Origin: Vandiemenella viatica
Taxonomy: Eukaryota; Arthropoda; Insecta; Orthoptera; Morabidae
NCBI GenBank assembly: GCA_031002005.1
Contig: CM061919.1
Coordinates: 32,391,088-32,455,087 of the forward strand
DNA length: 64,000 nucleotides
Direction of reading: 5' to 3'
This document shows positions 42,933-54,198 of this stretch, in pieces. Made by a program: the position numbers and the translations under genes. The notes below the pieces were generated by a model that searched no databases, had not been told where the DNA came from, and saw nothing but the letters and a program-made list of their open reading frames with translations. Position 1 is the stretch's first letter, and the number at the start of each line of letters is the position of its first letter.

Positions 42933-44364
42933 CGGGTAATAGTTAACTTTACGTTAAACATATTCAAAGACAACAAAAACAAGCAATACCCGACGTTTAC
43001 AATCCGCCGATGAAAATCAAACACAAAACTGAACTAAATATTTCAACAAATAGCAAAGTTAACATATTATCAACGTGGCCATCTAATTGAAGCTAACATT
43101 TACAACAACAAAGGAGTATCCCAGGGGCGCCATATAAAGTTAAAGAAAACATCGTCTTGAATTTACAAATTAGCAAGATGCTTAGAATTTGAAATGAAAC
43201 ACGAATATTAGCTAACTCAGTGATTTTGTGACGGGAGCAGAGTCTTATCTCAGTGCCGCTTAAGGGCTCACAAGTCTCGTCAAAACCCAATGAATTGTGA
43301 CCGTATGCGTCCGGTACTTTACCATGAATGCATCGTCGTGGTGAGGTGTGACACGCACAGTGTCACTGCAGCTGCGAAAGCCAGGTTAGCGGGTACGACC
43401 GCGTTAACACAACAGCTTCCAGGTAATGGCAGGCATGCCATACAACTTCTCGCTTCCCAGAGCAAGAGAGTGATCAGAACCAGACAGTGATCACCGGACG
43501 AGAGCGTGTCGGCTGACACGTCTGCACAGTAGCTCGTCCCGACAGCAAGTGTCCTCAAAATGGCCTCTTCTCTTCTTCTTCGGCAAAGTTGTCTCCCACT
43601 CGCCACATGCAACAGAATCCCCTTGAATTAACATTTGGGAACCCCTATAAACGTTCACGATTGGTCATCGATACATGTCCGTCGTCACGTGTTTTATATC
43701 GGGGCCAGCATTCGCTGTCTCCGTTCGCGCACTTTCTGCCTGACCTCGACCAAGCACCGGAGAGGGGTGAGTTCACCGCCCTCGTCTAACGGACTAGCGC
43801 TGTTGTGAGCGTCGGCGCCGCTAAGTCGCGAGACCCAGCTATTGTCCCGTTCTCGACCGTTCGAAAATGGCAGTTCCAGCTTCCCATATCCACTACGTTA
43901 CTGAGCAGCAAGTTTTGCAGAAATTAAAATTATAATAATGATACCTCTGGCCGCCCGGGTTTAACATACAATTATTTACCTATGCAATATCCCTATTATT
44001 TACGGTATCTAAACCTTACAAAATTGAATATTAATTAATTTATTTAATTATATTCATTGTGGGTGACTCTGTCATACCACAAGGCATTTAATGAAACTGA
44101 TTGTGATAATTTATACTACGCTAATTAGGAATCATCATATAGAAAATGTTATTACTACTCGAAATGTAGTTCTGATTCGTCTAAGGTGTTAAGATGTGTT
44201 CGTATTGTTTGATTTTGGAGCGGCAATGCTAGCGTAGAAAGTATTAAGTTGAGACGCAGCGTGGCCATAATGTTCTTATTACAACATAAGGTAGGAGGAA
44301 TTTGTAATAAATAATTTGCTTTCATAAGAGCAGTGTTGGTGACAACTTGTATCACTATGTAAAC
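42933..44364. other. Spacer with a GC-rich part, no gene seen
   Basis: Bases 43280-43870 are clearly more GC-rich than the surroundings and hold many CpG-containing words, but the frames there (97 and 66 codons) have no recognisable motif. The rest is AT-rich. It could be the leader or LTR of an unrecognised element. Confidence 0.4.
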
Positions 44365-44366
44365 TA

Positions 44367-45051
44367 CGAGGGGTGATCAAATGAAAAGGTACGAAACGAC
44401 ACGGTGGGTACAAATGCAGACTTCAAAATATACACCATATGCCTGAGAACAACGATCCCACTGATGAACAAGCCACATGATTCCTTGTTCCCATAATTCA
44501 TGTGGCCGTGACGAGACCCAGTCCTTCACAGCATCCTTGAGTACGTCGTCCGAGTTGAAGCGCTTTCTTTTCAGGTGTTTCTTCAGTGGACCAAACACAT
44601 GGAAATCGCAGCCCGACATGTCCAGACTGTAGGGCGGATGGTCCAACGTCTCCCACTTGAACTTGGTCCGTTCCATGTGAGTGACTCTGGAGACGTGTGG
44701 ACGGGCGTTATTATGGAGCAGATCCACACCCTCCATGAGCAGCCCCTGTCTTTTGTTCTTGATGGACCTGCTTATGCGTCGGAGTGTCTCACAGTACACA
44801 TCGGAGTTAATGGTTTTCTGTGCTCGAGGAACTCTGTCCTCATACGGACTGCCACATCATTTGGACGCCGCTTTTGATAAGAGCCTCTGCTCTCTACTGC
44901 GCATTCGGGCTCCCGCGCAAGCTCCGATCCCAGTCAGAGACTCCAATCACATCCCGAGATGTCTCGCTATGTTCTCCCATGGCGGAATATTCAAATATTT
45001 AACTGTTACGTTTTGACGTCGTTTCGTACCTTTTCATTCGATCACCCCTTG
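44367..45051 (-). mobile_element. Mariner-type DNA transposon, internally deleted
   Basis: Terminal inverted repeats of about 33 bp (CGAGGGGTGATCAAATGAAA..., and its complement ending ...TTCGATCACCCCTTG) lie at both ends, each flanked by TA (44365-44366 and 45052-45053), the mariner target duplication. The length of 685 bp is about half that of a full mariner, so the transposase N-terminus has been lost. Confidence 0.88.
44377..44799 (-). pseudogene. Mariner transposase C-terminal part, catalytic residue lost
   Basis: The frame encodes the second half of the catalytic core: LLHNNARPHVSRVTH, then WETLDHPPYSLDMSGCDFHV and FGPLKKHLKRKRF. In active mariners the first block reads HDNARPH, with the second catalytic Asp; here it is Asn. 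The third Asp (in GCDFH) is 34 residues later, as in DD34D transposases. With the N-terminal DNA-binding domain and first Asp also missing, the protein is inactive. Confidence 0.85.
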
Positions 45052-45262
45052 TATTTTCTGTTTGTACTGATTTCTACAAATTTCGAAAAAAAGAGGGCTA
45101 GTTACATTTTTTTAAGTTTTAACTTTTGTTAAAAATAATTTATTGAGTTGCAGAGAGTACACAGTAGGAAAAGAGAAGACACACAGAAACTAAATTGAAC
45201 CCAGGTGGAATCGAAGCAGCTACATATTTATAAATGAATGCAATTTTTCTGGGCGTTGTTTG

Positions 45263-45306
45263 TTTATAAACGTTTCTTGGTTTGTTTCCCGAGAAACGTT
45301 TATAAA
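45263..45306. repeat. Perfect 15-bp inverted repeat
   Basis: TTTATAAACGTTTCT (45263-45277) is repeated as its exact complement at 45292-45306, with a 14-base loop. Its function is unknown; it may be a short palindromic repeat at the edge of a mobile element. Confidence 0.6.
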
Positions 45307-45399
45307 GCTACATATTTGTCATAAACATACAAACACGACATTTCGCGCACGACCATTTAGTGAACCGACATTCTGCTGATATACTTGTAGCAATTTATA

Positions 45400-46287
45400 A
45401 TTTATTAATATATTTCTTTCGGGCTTCCAGCCATGTTAAGATGTCACATTTGTGGGACGTTTCGAAGGCGTCCTTCTCTGCCTTCATTCTCAACCAACAG
45501 TCAATGATTAACTGTTTGTTTATTCAGCCGCTGCTACGGAAACGGTGGAAAACAAAAACCAACACAACGCGATTACGTCATCCGCTCTTCTGCTCGTTAC
45601 CGAAGCGAAACTGTTTCAGAATTTTAATTGCCGGGTTCAAGGCCGCATTGAGTTGATAACCAGTGTCCCTGTTGACTAATAAATCAGTTGATCTTATTTA
45701 TACAGCCTCTGTAATAACGCTGGCCCAAAAATCTTTGACCCTGGCTAAAATTGTTGTTTTTTCAAATTCAAAAGTGTGACCCTCTTGCACACTCTGTTCG
45801 GCCACCGCAGCTTTTTCTTCTTGCCCAAGACGAAGCTTGACATTAGAAAATGTGATTCGGCGGCAAACCCGAGAAGAATTTATATCGAAGATACGCCGAG
45901 AAAGACTTATATCTCATATTTCTGGCGTGCTCTACACATCACTGCACAATGCGTCTGTCCTATGTAGCCGCGGCCACATTCACATGGTATATAATATACA
46001 CCAGGGGTTCGTAAACCTAGGTCATCTTTAACGCTGCCGACCAAGTTACTAATTTTAGTGGGTGGTCTATAAATGGTCTTGACTCCGTGTTGTGAAAGCA
46101 GTATACCTATTTTGAAACTTAGGGCACCCACAAACGGCATAAACGCAAGGCCCTTGGTATCAATCTGATCTCTCTGTCGATTTTCCTTCTGTTTAATCGC
46201 ACGAGTAATCTGTCCCTGATTATAACCATTATTTAGAAACGTTTTCCGGATATAGTCCAATTCACCAGCCAGGCTATGTTTGTCACA
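45400..46287 (-). mobile_element. Penelope-like element copy 2a, 3' half, minus strand
   Basis: On minus it begins mid-protein (ELDYIRKTFLNNGYNQGQIT), passes through LGLRTPGVYYIPCECGRGYI (a GIY-YIG domain near 46030-45950) and ends in the tail near 45420 (GGAAGCCCGAAAGAAATATA). It meets copy 2b head to head at 46287. A foreign stretch of about 75 bp interrupts it at 45840-45915. Confidence 0.8.
45840..45915 (+). repeat. 75-bp Penelope tail fragment inserted in copy 2a
   Basis: The stretch is nearly identical to 11637-11715 (shared GAAAATGTGATTCGGCGGCA, then AACCCGAGAAGAATTTATAT). The host sequence on each side (TTGCCCAAGACGAA and TTCTGGCGTGCTC) matches an uninterrupted GIY-YIG region in the sister copies, so this is an insertion. 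Confidence 0.7.
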
Positions 46288-47670
46288 ATGGTGAGCTTTG
46301 ATGTGGTCTCTCTTTTTACTCGTGTTCCCTTGGTCGACTCCTTAGATCTGTTGATCAAAAAATGATTGATATTTTCCACCATGTGTTGACTGCCACTTAT
46401 TTTCAGTTTGAAGGAGAATATTACGAACAAGTGGACGGTGTAGCAATGGGTTCGCCGTTGTCTCCTGTCATTGCTGATTTCTTTATGGAATGTTTTGAAG
46501 AAGAGGCACTAAACCACGCACCACTCCAGCCGAAGTGTTTTTATAGGTATGTCGATGATACCTTTGTGATTTGGCCCCATGGCAGAAACAGTCTTGACCA
46601 ATTCCTTGCGCAACTCAGTTCTATCCATGAAAATATTCAGTTCACAATGGAATTGGAGGAGGATGGTTGCTTGCCGTTTCTTGATGTGCTTGTTCATAAA
46701 CGTCCCGATGGTTCGCTGGGACACACTGTGTATCGGATGCCTACCCATACCGACTTATATTTAAACGCCAACAGCTTTCATCATCCAGCACAACGAAACT
46801 CTATATTAACTTCCTTGATACACAGAGCACAAAGGATTTGTGACAAACATAGCCTGGCTGGTGAATTGGACTATCTCCGGAAAACATTTTAAAATAATAT
46901 TTATAATCAGGGACAGATTACTCGTGCGTTTAAACAGAAGGAAAATCGACAGAGAGATCAGATTGATACAAAGGGCCTTGCGTTTATGCCGTTTGTGGGT
47001 TCCCTAAGTTTCAAAATAGGTATACTGCTATCACAACACGGAGTCAAGAAGATTTATAGACCACCCACTAAAATTATTAACTTGGTCGACAGCGTTGAAG
47101 ATGACCTAAGTTTACGAACCCCTGGTGTATATTATATACCATGTGAATGTGGCCGCGGCTACATCGTACAGACGCATTGTACAGCGATGTGTAGAGCACG
47201 CCAGAAATGTTCGTCTTGGGCAAGAAGAAAAATCTGCGGTGACCGAACATAGTGTGCAAGAGGGTCGCACTTTTGAATTTGAAAAAACAACAATTTTAGC
47301 CTGGGTCAAAGATTTTTGGGCCAGCGTTATTACAGAGGCTGTATAAATAAGATCAACTGATTTATTAGTCAACAGGGACTCTGGTTATCAACTCAGTGCG
47401 GCCTTGAACCCGGCTATTAAAATTCTGAAACAGTTTCGCGCCGGTAACGAGCAGAAGAGCGGATGACGTAATCGCGTTGTGTTGGTTTTTGTTTTCCACC
47501 GTTTCCGTAGCAGCGGCTGAATAAACAAACAGTTAATCATTGACATTTGGTTGAGAATGAAGGTAGAGAAGGACGCTTTCGAAACGTCCCACAAATGTGA
47601 CATCTTAACACGGCTGGAAGCCCGAGAGAAATATATTAAAATTCAACGCCGTGAAAAATTACGATCGTAA
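46288..47670 (+). mobile_element. Penelope-like element copy 2b, plus strand
   Basis: It runs from the RT core through GIY-YIG to the tail near 47660. The 5' part of the protein is missing. The inner end abuts copy 2a. Confidence 0.8.
46290..47250 (+). pseudogene. Penelope-like reverse transcriptase plus GIY-YIG, broken
   Basis: The RT core is open from 46362 to 46892: VDGVAMGSPLSPVIADFFME, then KCFYRYVDDTFVIWPHG with an intact catalytic YVDD near 46550, and FTMELEEDGCLPFLDVLVHK. After a stop at 46890 the frame resumes at 46986 and reaches GVYYIPCECGRGYIVQTHC; the last Gly of YIG is Val. A 10-12 base deletion near 46345 removes residues compared with copy 1. The 5' third is absent. Confidence 0.82.
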
Positions 47671-47985
47671 TTTATAATTATTTTTTTTTTAAACTTTGAT
47701 TTTTCACATGTATTCTGATGCATATATTACGAACGGAATTACCGTGTGATTTCATGTCCGCAAGTGAAGACATCTCTTTGTGAACTTCCGACAGTGGAAT
47801 TTAAATTTTTTGTAAGGTTAATTACAGATTTATATTTCCTGCTAACGAAAAATTATATACAAGTGCATCACTTTTAAACTAAACACACACATATCAAAAG
47901 GTTCTTGCCTTGATTTCTGAAAAGCAGCGTTTGCGATGTATGTAAAAAGCAAAGTAAAAATGTAGAACTGCCGTTTACTTCTACA
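47671..47985. other. AT-rich spacer, no gene seen
   Basis: No open frame or repeat recognised. Confidence 0.5.
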
Positions 47986-47989
47986 TACA

Positions 47990-48530
47990 CATCTACATCC
48001 ATACTCTGCAAATCACAAACATTGTGGGTGGCAGAGGGTGCAAAGCACCAATCCTAAACCCGCCCATTCCAATCCCGAATAGTGCGAGGAAAGATGGAAT
48101 ACATATAAGTATCAGTACGGCATCTTATTTCTCTAATCTTATCCCTCCGGTCATTGCGACCTAATTAGGTTGGCGGAAGAAGTATTTCATTGCACTCGAA
48201 ATTTAAATTTTTTCGCATATTCTCCAATAAATTCGAACGCAAGCTACGTCGTCTGTCTTCCAAACTATCCCAGCCCAATCTATGTATCAATTCTGTGACG
48301 CTTTCATAAGGGCTGTAACAACAAGTCACGAATCTAGCGGCTCTCCTCTGCACCCTCTCAACTGAGTCAATCAGAACCTTGCGATACGAATCCCAAACCC
48401 AACAACAGTAATCCAGATGCGGACGCACTAGTGTTTTATACGCTATCTCCTTTGTTTGAGCGTTACAATTCCTCAAAATACGACCTATGAAACGTAATTT
48501 AGAATTTGCCTTGCCTACGAAGTAGGAAAC
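47990..48530 (-). pseudogene. CR1/Jockey-type LINE ORF2 C-terminus and 3' end
   Basis: The 103-codon frame at 48476-48165 encodes the thumb and C-terminus of a non-LTR reverse transcriptase: YKTLVRPHLDYCCWVWDSYR, then VERVQRRAARFVTCCYSPYE and LGWDSLEDRRR. The downstream part (48060-47990 on minus) is the 3' UTR of this family, with GATGTAGATGTGTATGTAGA-like repeats at the end. The rest of the element is missing (5' truncation). Confidence 0.72.
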
Positions 48531-48540
48531 TCTTAGGTGT

Positions 48541-50200
48541 TTGCGAATTGATAATTGTAATTTCTAAATGGACTATTCGTTTTTGCAGGGAAAAAACTAT
48601 TCTATGGCACTACACACACAATTTACCAACTACGTGCCGAATTTCATTTAAATCTGTTCAACAATTATGGCGTGATTGAGGCAGATAGTACATCCAAACT
48701 TTCTCATTAAATATATAGATATAGATTAAGAGCTGAAACCAATGTTTAAACAAGGATACCACAAATTCTGGTTGCAAAAGCCGATACCAATTTTATATCC
48801 TACGCTACGGATAACTGTACATAAACTGTCGAGTGTTTATTCGTCTGCATATGTAGTAGCACGTGTATTTAGTTAAATTATGAGCCTCGTTACAAAAAAT
48901 AGTAAATTAGTTCTCATAGAGACTTACGAAAGTTGTATAAATTATTTCATATGATTCCGTCAGTTCACCCATCTCATTGAAAACAAAAATGAGTATTTTT
49001 GTATTTTAAAACAGAAGGTATATTTTCAATAAGTAGATACTAGTTTAGATGTTAAATGTTTTATTTATATTTTATTTTTACTCCATATTTATCATTCAAA
49101 ACATCAGACTTATATTTGTTATTTTACCCGGCGGTTCATGGTCAGATTTTTGCTATAAAAAGGGGTCCATGGTTTGGACACGAAGCGAGTACAACCGGCG
49201 GAGCAATTGGAGGAATACCGGGCGTCTTATATTGCATGCGAAAGGCGACCAGGGTTTATAACGAACTCAAGACGGCTGGCGGCGCCAAGTAGGGGCAAGC
49301 AATTGCGGCAACTTAGAAATCCTTGTACAGTCATACGGAACCACTGCAGAATGGAAATGTTTATATGTTTAAAGGTCTTTACTCTCCCTATGAAGACAGA
49401 TTAAAGTTATCAGATTGCTAATTATAGAATTTCCTTTGACTATATTAACTCTCTGACGTGTTTTCTTTCACTCTAATACCATAATTGTTTTTTCCTCCTT
49501 TTCATGCAGGCTAATTTAACATCCGGGAAGATATTACCGTTTCAAAAACAGTAAACTGTTTATAAATGGTATTCTGAATTTATTTAAGTGCATATCTATG
49601 GGTGAAAGGATACATTTGTGCCCCTTGTAGCATGGTTGGTGCAATTATATGCCCCGCAAGACATCTCCATCCTAGAAAACAAATATAAAGACACGAGTAT
49701 TCCCATCATACGGACACGTTTCAAGGATACAAAAGTAAATTCTGGAAGTTATCGGTTGCGTCTAATATGGCGGCAGACGTATCTTGCAGTCGCGAAGGAT
49801 CACTAACGCTTTGCTACTTCTAGTGCAATATTTAAACTTAGGAGGAAAAGGAGGACGGCCACTACTGCAGATATTTGGTTCATCGTCGGAGGTTGTGTGG
49901 GATGGTGGGGGAAAGCAGAGGCAGTGCGGACGACGGTTGCATTCGTCCCTATTATGATTTCCACAAGCTTGCTGTAAGGCCCTTCTCACACCACGCTACT
50001 CAAAGGGAACGAAACTGAACACAGACTGAAATTACCAAACAGTTAGCCCCTTCGTAATATATGGCCTCCCTCCGTATTTTAATAACAATGTGCTGAAATC
50101 CAGTGGAGAACGCTGGAACTAGTCCGCTACTATACCAACTGGTCGGTAGGAGATCTGGGCGCCATTCGACGCAGTCGCTGAGTAGTTATGAGGTGAATTG
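48541..50200. other. Spacer, no gene recognised
   Basis: This is mostly AT-rich DNA. Frames around 49049-49404 overlap in three registers; one reads GPWFGHEASTTGGAIGGIPG, which looks like protein, but I cannot assign it. A short part near 48650-48730 (CAAACTTTCTCATTA) resembles the 3' end of RTE-type LINEs. Confidence 0.4.
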
Positions 50201-50244
50201 TGGTTTTGTGATTTTCAGAACTTTGAAAGGAATGTAACCTACCT

Positions 50245-50400
50245 GATGTATCCGCACGCCGGCCTAGAGGTCAACGAGGGCGGACCGGAGACGAGAAGAG
50301 CCAGCCGTGGGTAGAGAGATCAATTCTGTATCCACACGCCGGAAGTAGAATTCAACACGGGTGGATCGGAGGTCGGCTGGAGACAAGACGGGCCAATCAT
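50245..50400. repeat. Imperfect tandem duplication of about 75-80 bp
   Basis: Two adjacent segments share the order TGTATCC-CACGCCGG, GTAGA or CTAGAG, TCAAC-xGGG, GGA-CGGA, GAGAC-AGA, GCCA. They start near 50248 and 50329. The copies are quite diverged. Confidence 0.55.
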
Positions 50401-51440
50401 AGGGAGACATTTTTTTATTTTAGCACACATTTTTACAGCCTAGTATCTAGAAACTAAAATAGGTCTTAATTTAACACAAAAGATTAACATTTGATATTTC
50501 AACAGATAATTCCACAATGAATAATTTCAATATTTGTTATGTATGGCTTTGGCAATATCTGTACAGTCTTTTCTTGTTGGCACGATACATACGATTGTTC
50601 GCTGTTAACATATATTGTAACTTTCTAAACTTGCTGCATTTTGTCATAATTGATTTATTATAGTTTTCAAGTTTTGTATGGTGTCTGCAGTTTCCTGTCC
50701 ACTTTATGGTAAGAATTTTTAATATTTCACTATGTCACTTCGTACATCTACCACTACTACTATTACTAAACTATTACTACTATCTACTACTCTACCATCT
50801 AAGAAAGCATTTTCCAGCATTGGTATCGGTGCGGTAATCCGAATTCCAAATCTCCCGGAATAGCGCACGTTCTCAGTCTCTCTGGCAGCCAAAGTGACCG
50901 AGAAGGCCGCCCATCGGGAGACTGGCCACCTCCAACACTGGTTGTGAGAACTAATTTTCAATGATATATATGTAATTGCAGAAGTAAGGAGTCTTTAGCA
51001 TCCGACTAGTACATTGTTCGTTTTCACAGGTGAACTAGATTAGTTTAACATCTACTGCCGGTATTTGTTATTTTCAATATTTGAACAAATTCCTATTTTA
51101 AGATTATTGGCTACATAATTTACAACTTTTACTCATTACTAGCTATTAACATTTTTACATATTTTAAGAGATAACAATGTTTTACTTCAGAAGCGGCTCG
51201 AGACTGCAACTATTATCTATTATTTGTGTTATTGCAATGTCAGACCACATTTTATGCATCGGACTATATATAGTTCATGTGAGCACAAGAACTTATACAT
51301 ATACACTATACTTTTATAAGTATTGCTTTAGCAAGTTCTTGTTTGTAGATAGAATCTCCAGTGGTGTTACTGCGATACGGTCCATTTAAAGCCTTTAATA
51401 TGGTTTAAACACTCCTCTCCGCAGACCAGCTGGTTGCGTT
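50401..51440. other. AT-rich spacer, no gene seen
   Basis: No frame over 80 codons and no recognisable repeat. Confidence 0.5.
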
Positions 51441-51908
51441 TTCAGCATGATATATGACTCGCTGATCGAGCGCTTCAGACACGCATTCGCTTGTAGCTGT
51501 TCTCGGGTGTTACTCTGTGACCTCATAGCCGGCTTGACTTGGCCTTCCTCTTGTTGTCGCTAAAATTTGCATGAATCTCTCCTTTTGCAATTTGGATATA
51601 TTTTCTGCTTACCTTCGTCTAGTTTGCGCCATAGGTTGCTCATTTTTTAGTATGTCTTCCGTTTTCATGTTTTCTTAGTTCATGAAATCCTTCGTTTCTG
51701 CTTCTGACCATTTTTGTGCAATCCCAGACGATGTGTTCGGGTGTACCCTCGTCCCCGCACTCACACAAGATTGTGTCTTTTAGTCCTCTTTTATGTAGTA
51801 GGCTGGGATATGTGGCCCGTGTCCAGTGATGTAATGAACAAGTCCGGTTGACGGATCTAGGTGACGAAGGTTTATCTCTCTTGAATTGTTTGGCCAAATA
51901 TTGTATGT

Positions 51909-52244
51909 TGTAAGAATACACAGCCTCTTAGTTTTAAATAATTAATAATTAATGTTTGTTTTATATTTTTTCAATGGGAAGAGTTTTATATCGGGTTATT
52001 ATTATGTCTTAAGTATTGTATCAAAGAATTCCAAGCAGCGTTATTACCAGATGGAAAGTACATGAAAATCTCTGGACAGTACAGGAGGAGGAGGATCTTT
52101 GGGAAAAGAGAAGAGATGAGAAGCAGAGATGGTGTGTAGTACGGCGAAGTTTTGAATGAAAGTATAATTGTATTGGTTAATGTAAAGAAGCAGCAATAAA
52201 AGTAAAAATTGAAAGATTATATATAAAATAATAATAATTTTACA
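51909..52244 (+). repeat. 5' LTR of the 2.3-kb element
   Basis: It is a 336-bp LTR with TG...CA ends, directly preceded by the ATGT target duplication. Confidence 0.9.
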
Positions 52245-52246
52245 CG

Positions 52247-52263
52247 TGGCGACCGTGACAGGA
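52247..52263 (+). promoter_or_regulatory. Primer-binding site
   Basis: TGGCGACCGTGACAGGA starts two bases after the 5' LTR. This TGGCGACCGTGACAGG word is a familiar primer site in arthropod gypsy elements. Confidence 0.65.
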
Positions 52264-52348
52264 CACAGAGCTAATTATTTAGCTCGTAATAGAAGAATCC
52301 TGTAATCTTCGGATTGAAGCTAGAAGAGGTTAAAATTGTCATTTGAAC

Positions 52349-53500
52349 ATGGAAATAATAGAGGTATGTGATTTGTTTGGGAGGACGAAACAGTGGATGG
52401 ATAAAATAGTTTCTCTGAGATGTAATGTGAAAGAAGTGGAAAAGTTTGATGTTGACGTAAATAATATTGAGAGGATGATCGCATATTTTAATTGGGAGTG
52501 TGAAGTGAATTTATTATACTCTGAAAAGTTAAGGAAGTATGGTATGGTGAAAAATATAGAACTGTGTAGAGACAAAGTAGGGTTAGAGTTGGATAAGTAT
52601 CAAGAGAGTATGGAGAATTACTGTGGCAGATTGGATATGTCAAAAATCACTTCTGCCATATATGAAATCGATAATGAAATACGGTTTATGAGTCGTAAAT
52701 TAATGGAATATTGGAAAAATAGAAAAGATGTACAGTTAAGCGTTGAACGTGTGGATGATAAGCCAGATTATGACTATAATAACGTAGATGGATATACGGG
52801 GAAAGATATTGGTGGTGAAGTTAAAATGTCCGTTACTAGTGATAGACACAAAAAAGTAATCTTGGAAGAAGTAACGGCATATTTTGATGAAGACTTTACG
52901 AGAAGAAAGTGTCAAGAGAAGTTGATTAAAGATAATAACAATCAAGCCGATCATCCTGTTGGAAATTCTGAAGGAGCGATTGACAAAGGAACAGAAGACA
53001 AAACTGATCACTGGATTAAAGAAGTAAGAAGGGCGTGCGAAGACAAGTTAGGAATGAAAATTGAGGAGGATGAGAGAGAAGAAAACGGAGAAAATCGGCG
53101 AGATGACGATGAAGAAAACAATACAATGTGTGAGAATAGTGGACCAGTGAAATGGTGGGAATGTCTAGAACAGATAGAGGAAAAAGACAAAGTTAGAGAT
53201 ACTAAGAAAGATGACATAGCATCAGATCAAGTAATTGGCCTGGCGAGAATGGTTCAGTGGGACAGTAATGTGGAAAATACAGGAGAAGAGATGGAAAGGA
53301 AAGATGAAACGATTATTGTTTCCACTAGAAATGATGACAGAAATTATGGTTTGGGAACTGAAGAGGACGAGGAAATTGAAGACGAGAAGAGTTATGAAGA
53401 TACCGAAGAAGAGTTAGAAGAAGAAGAAGAGGAGGAGTACGGTACACTTGTAGCTGACAAGGAGGCAAGAGAAGATGAATACGAGGTGAGATGTTTTTAA
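52349..53500 (+). CDS. Gag-like acidic coiled-coil protein of the 2.3-kb LTR element
   Basis: The frame is intact from the first ATG (52349, MEIIEVCDLFGRTKQWMDK) to TAA at 53500. Residues 1-140 are helical and include IERMIAYFNWECEVNLL and IRFMSRKLMEYWKNR. The middle is charged. Near 53150 it has GPVKWWECLEQIEEKDK, similar to KWWKCLNNIE in the gag of the 6.3-kb element. The C-terminus is extremely acidic (EELEEEEEEEYG) and ends YEVRCF. There is no capsid homology and no zinc knuckle. It may continue in another frame (about 53490-53610), so the stop could be a small frameshift. The role in packaging is inferred from position only. Confidence 0.65.
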   Translation: MEIIEVCDLFGRTKQWMDKIVSLRCNVKEVEKFDVDVNNIERMIAYFNWECEVNLLYSEKLRKYGMVKNIELCRDKVGLELDKYQESMENYCGRLDMSKITSAIYEIDNEIRFMSRKLMEYWKNRKDVQLSVERVDDKPDYDYNNVDGYTGKDIGGEVKMSVTSDRHKKVILEEVTAYFDEDFTRRKCQEKLIKDNNNQADHPVGNSEGAIDKGTEDKTDHWIKEVRRACEDKLGMKIEEDEREENGENRRDDDEENNTMCENSGPVKWWECLEQIEEKDKVRDTKKDDIASDQVIGLARMVQWDSNVENTGEEMERKDETIIVSTRNDDRNYGLGTEEDEEIEDEKSYEDTEEELEEEEEEEYGTLVADKEAREDEYEVRCF

Positions 53501-53854
53501 TAAGGAAGAAGTGTGATGAAGTTAGTGAAGAAGAAGAATCAACGAGAGGCAAAGTGAAGAAGAAGAGAGGGCTTGATATATATAATGAAGGCCGCAACAT
53601 TATAAAATTCTAAAAGAAGAAGGATGGCGGAGGGACAAGGAAAAGAAGCAACGAAGGGAAAAGTGAAAATGAAGAGGGAGTGACACATGAGAATATTGAA
53701 GTAGAGGAATTGTTAGGATTAGAAAAAAAAAAAAGGTGATCTGAACTTATACCGGGGGTGTGAATGAATGTAACTATGGCTGAAAATGTATGTATGGGTG
53801 AGTGGTGTGATGATAAATCACACAAAAATTTGACAAATTTTTGGTGACAAATTG

Positions 53855-53866
53855 GCCGAGGGGATG
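53855..53866 (+). promoter_or_regulatory. Polypurine tract
   Basis: GGCCGAGGGGAT is directly before the 3' LTR. It is short and interrupted but in the right place. Confidence 0.45.
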
Positions 53867-54198
53867 TGTAAGAATACACAGCCTCTTAGTTTTAAATAAT
53901 TAATAATTAATGTTTGTTTTATATTTTTTCAATGGGAAGTGTTTTATATCGGGTTATTATTATGTCTTAAGTATTGTATCAAAGAATTCCAAGCAGCGTT
54001 ATTACCAGATGGAAAGTACATGAAAATCTCTGGACAGTACAGGAGGAGGAGGATCTTTGGGAAAAGAGAAGAGATGAGAAGCAGAGATGGTGTGTAGTAC
54101 GGAAGTTTTGAATGAAAGTATAATTGTATTGGTTAATGTAAAGAAGCAGCAATAAAAGTAAAATGAAAGATTATATATAAAATAATAATAATTTTACA
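53867..54198 (+). repeat. 3' LTR of the 2.3-kb element
   Basis: It is a 332-bp LTR, followed by the second ATGT. Confidence 0.9.

Larger units (their letters stand above)
51909..54198 (+). mobile_element. Short LTR element with one intact gag-like ORF (TR-GAG type)
   Basis: The LTRs are 336 bp (51909-52244) and 332 bp (53867-54198), both starting TGTAAGAATACACAGCC and ending AATAATTTTACA. They differ by one substitution and two 2-base indels, so the insertion is young. The target duplication is ATGT (51905-51908 and 54199-54202). The primer site is at 52247, with a purine-rich tract just before 53867. The 1.6-kb interior has one 383-codon ORF and no protease, reverse transcriptase or integrase, so the element must depend on a relative for movement. 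Confidence 0.9.

Noticed and set aside
43280..43870. Possible CpG-rich host promoter
   Set aside because: No adjacent host coding sequence or splice pattern was found on either side; it could equally be the leader of an unrecognised element.
49049..49404. Three overlapping frames suggesting a small gene
   Set aside because: No frame has a recognisable domain and the registers compete. I could not choose one.
53008..53600. Ser/Phe-rich frames on minus within the 2.3-kb LTR element
   Set aside because: They are antisense to the acidic coiled-coil ORF, whose GAA/GAG codons give TTC/CTC on the other strand.
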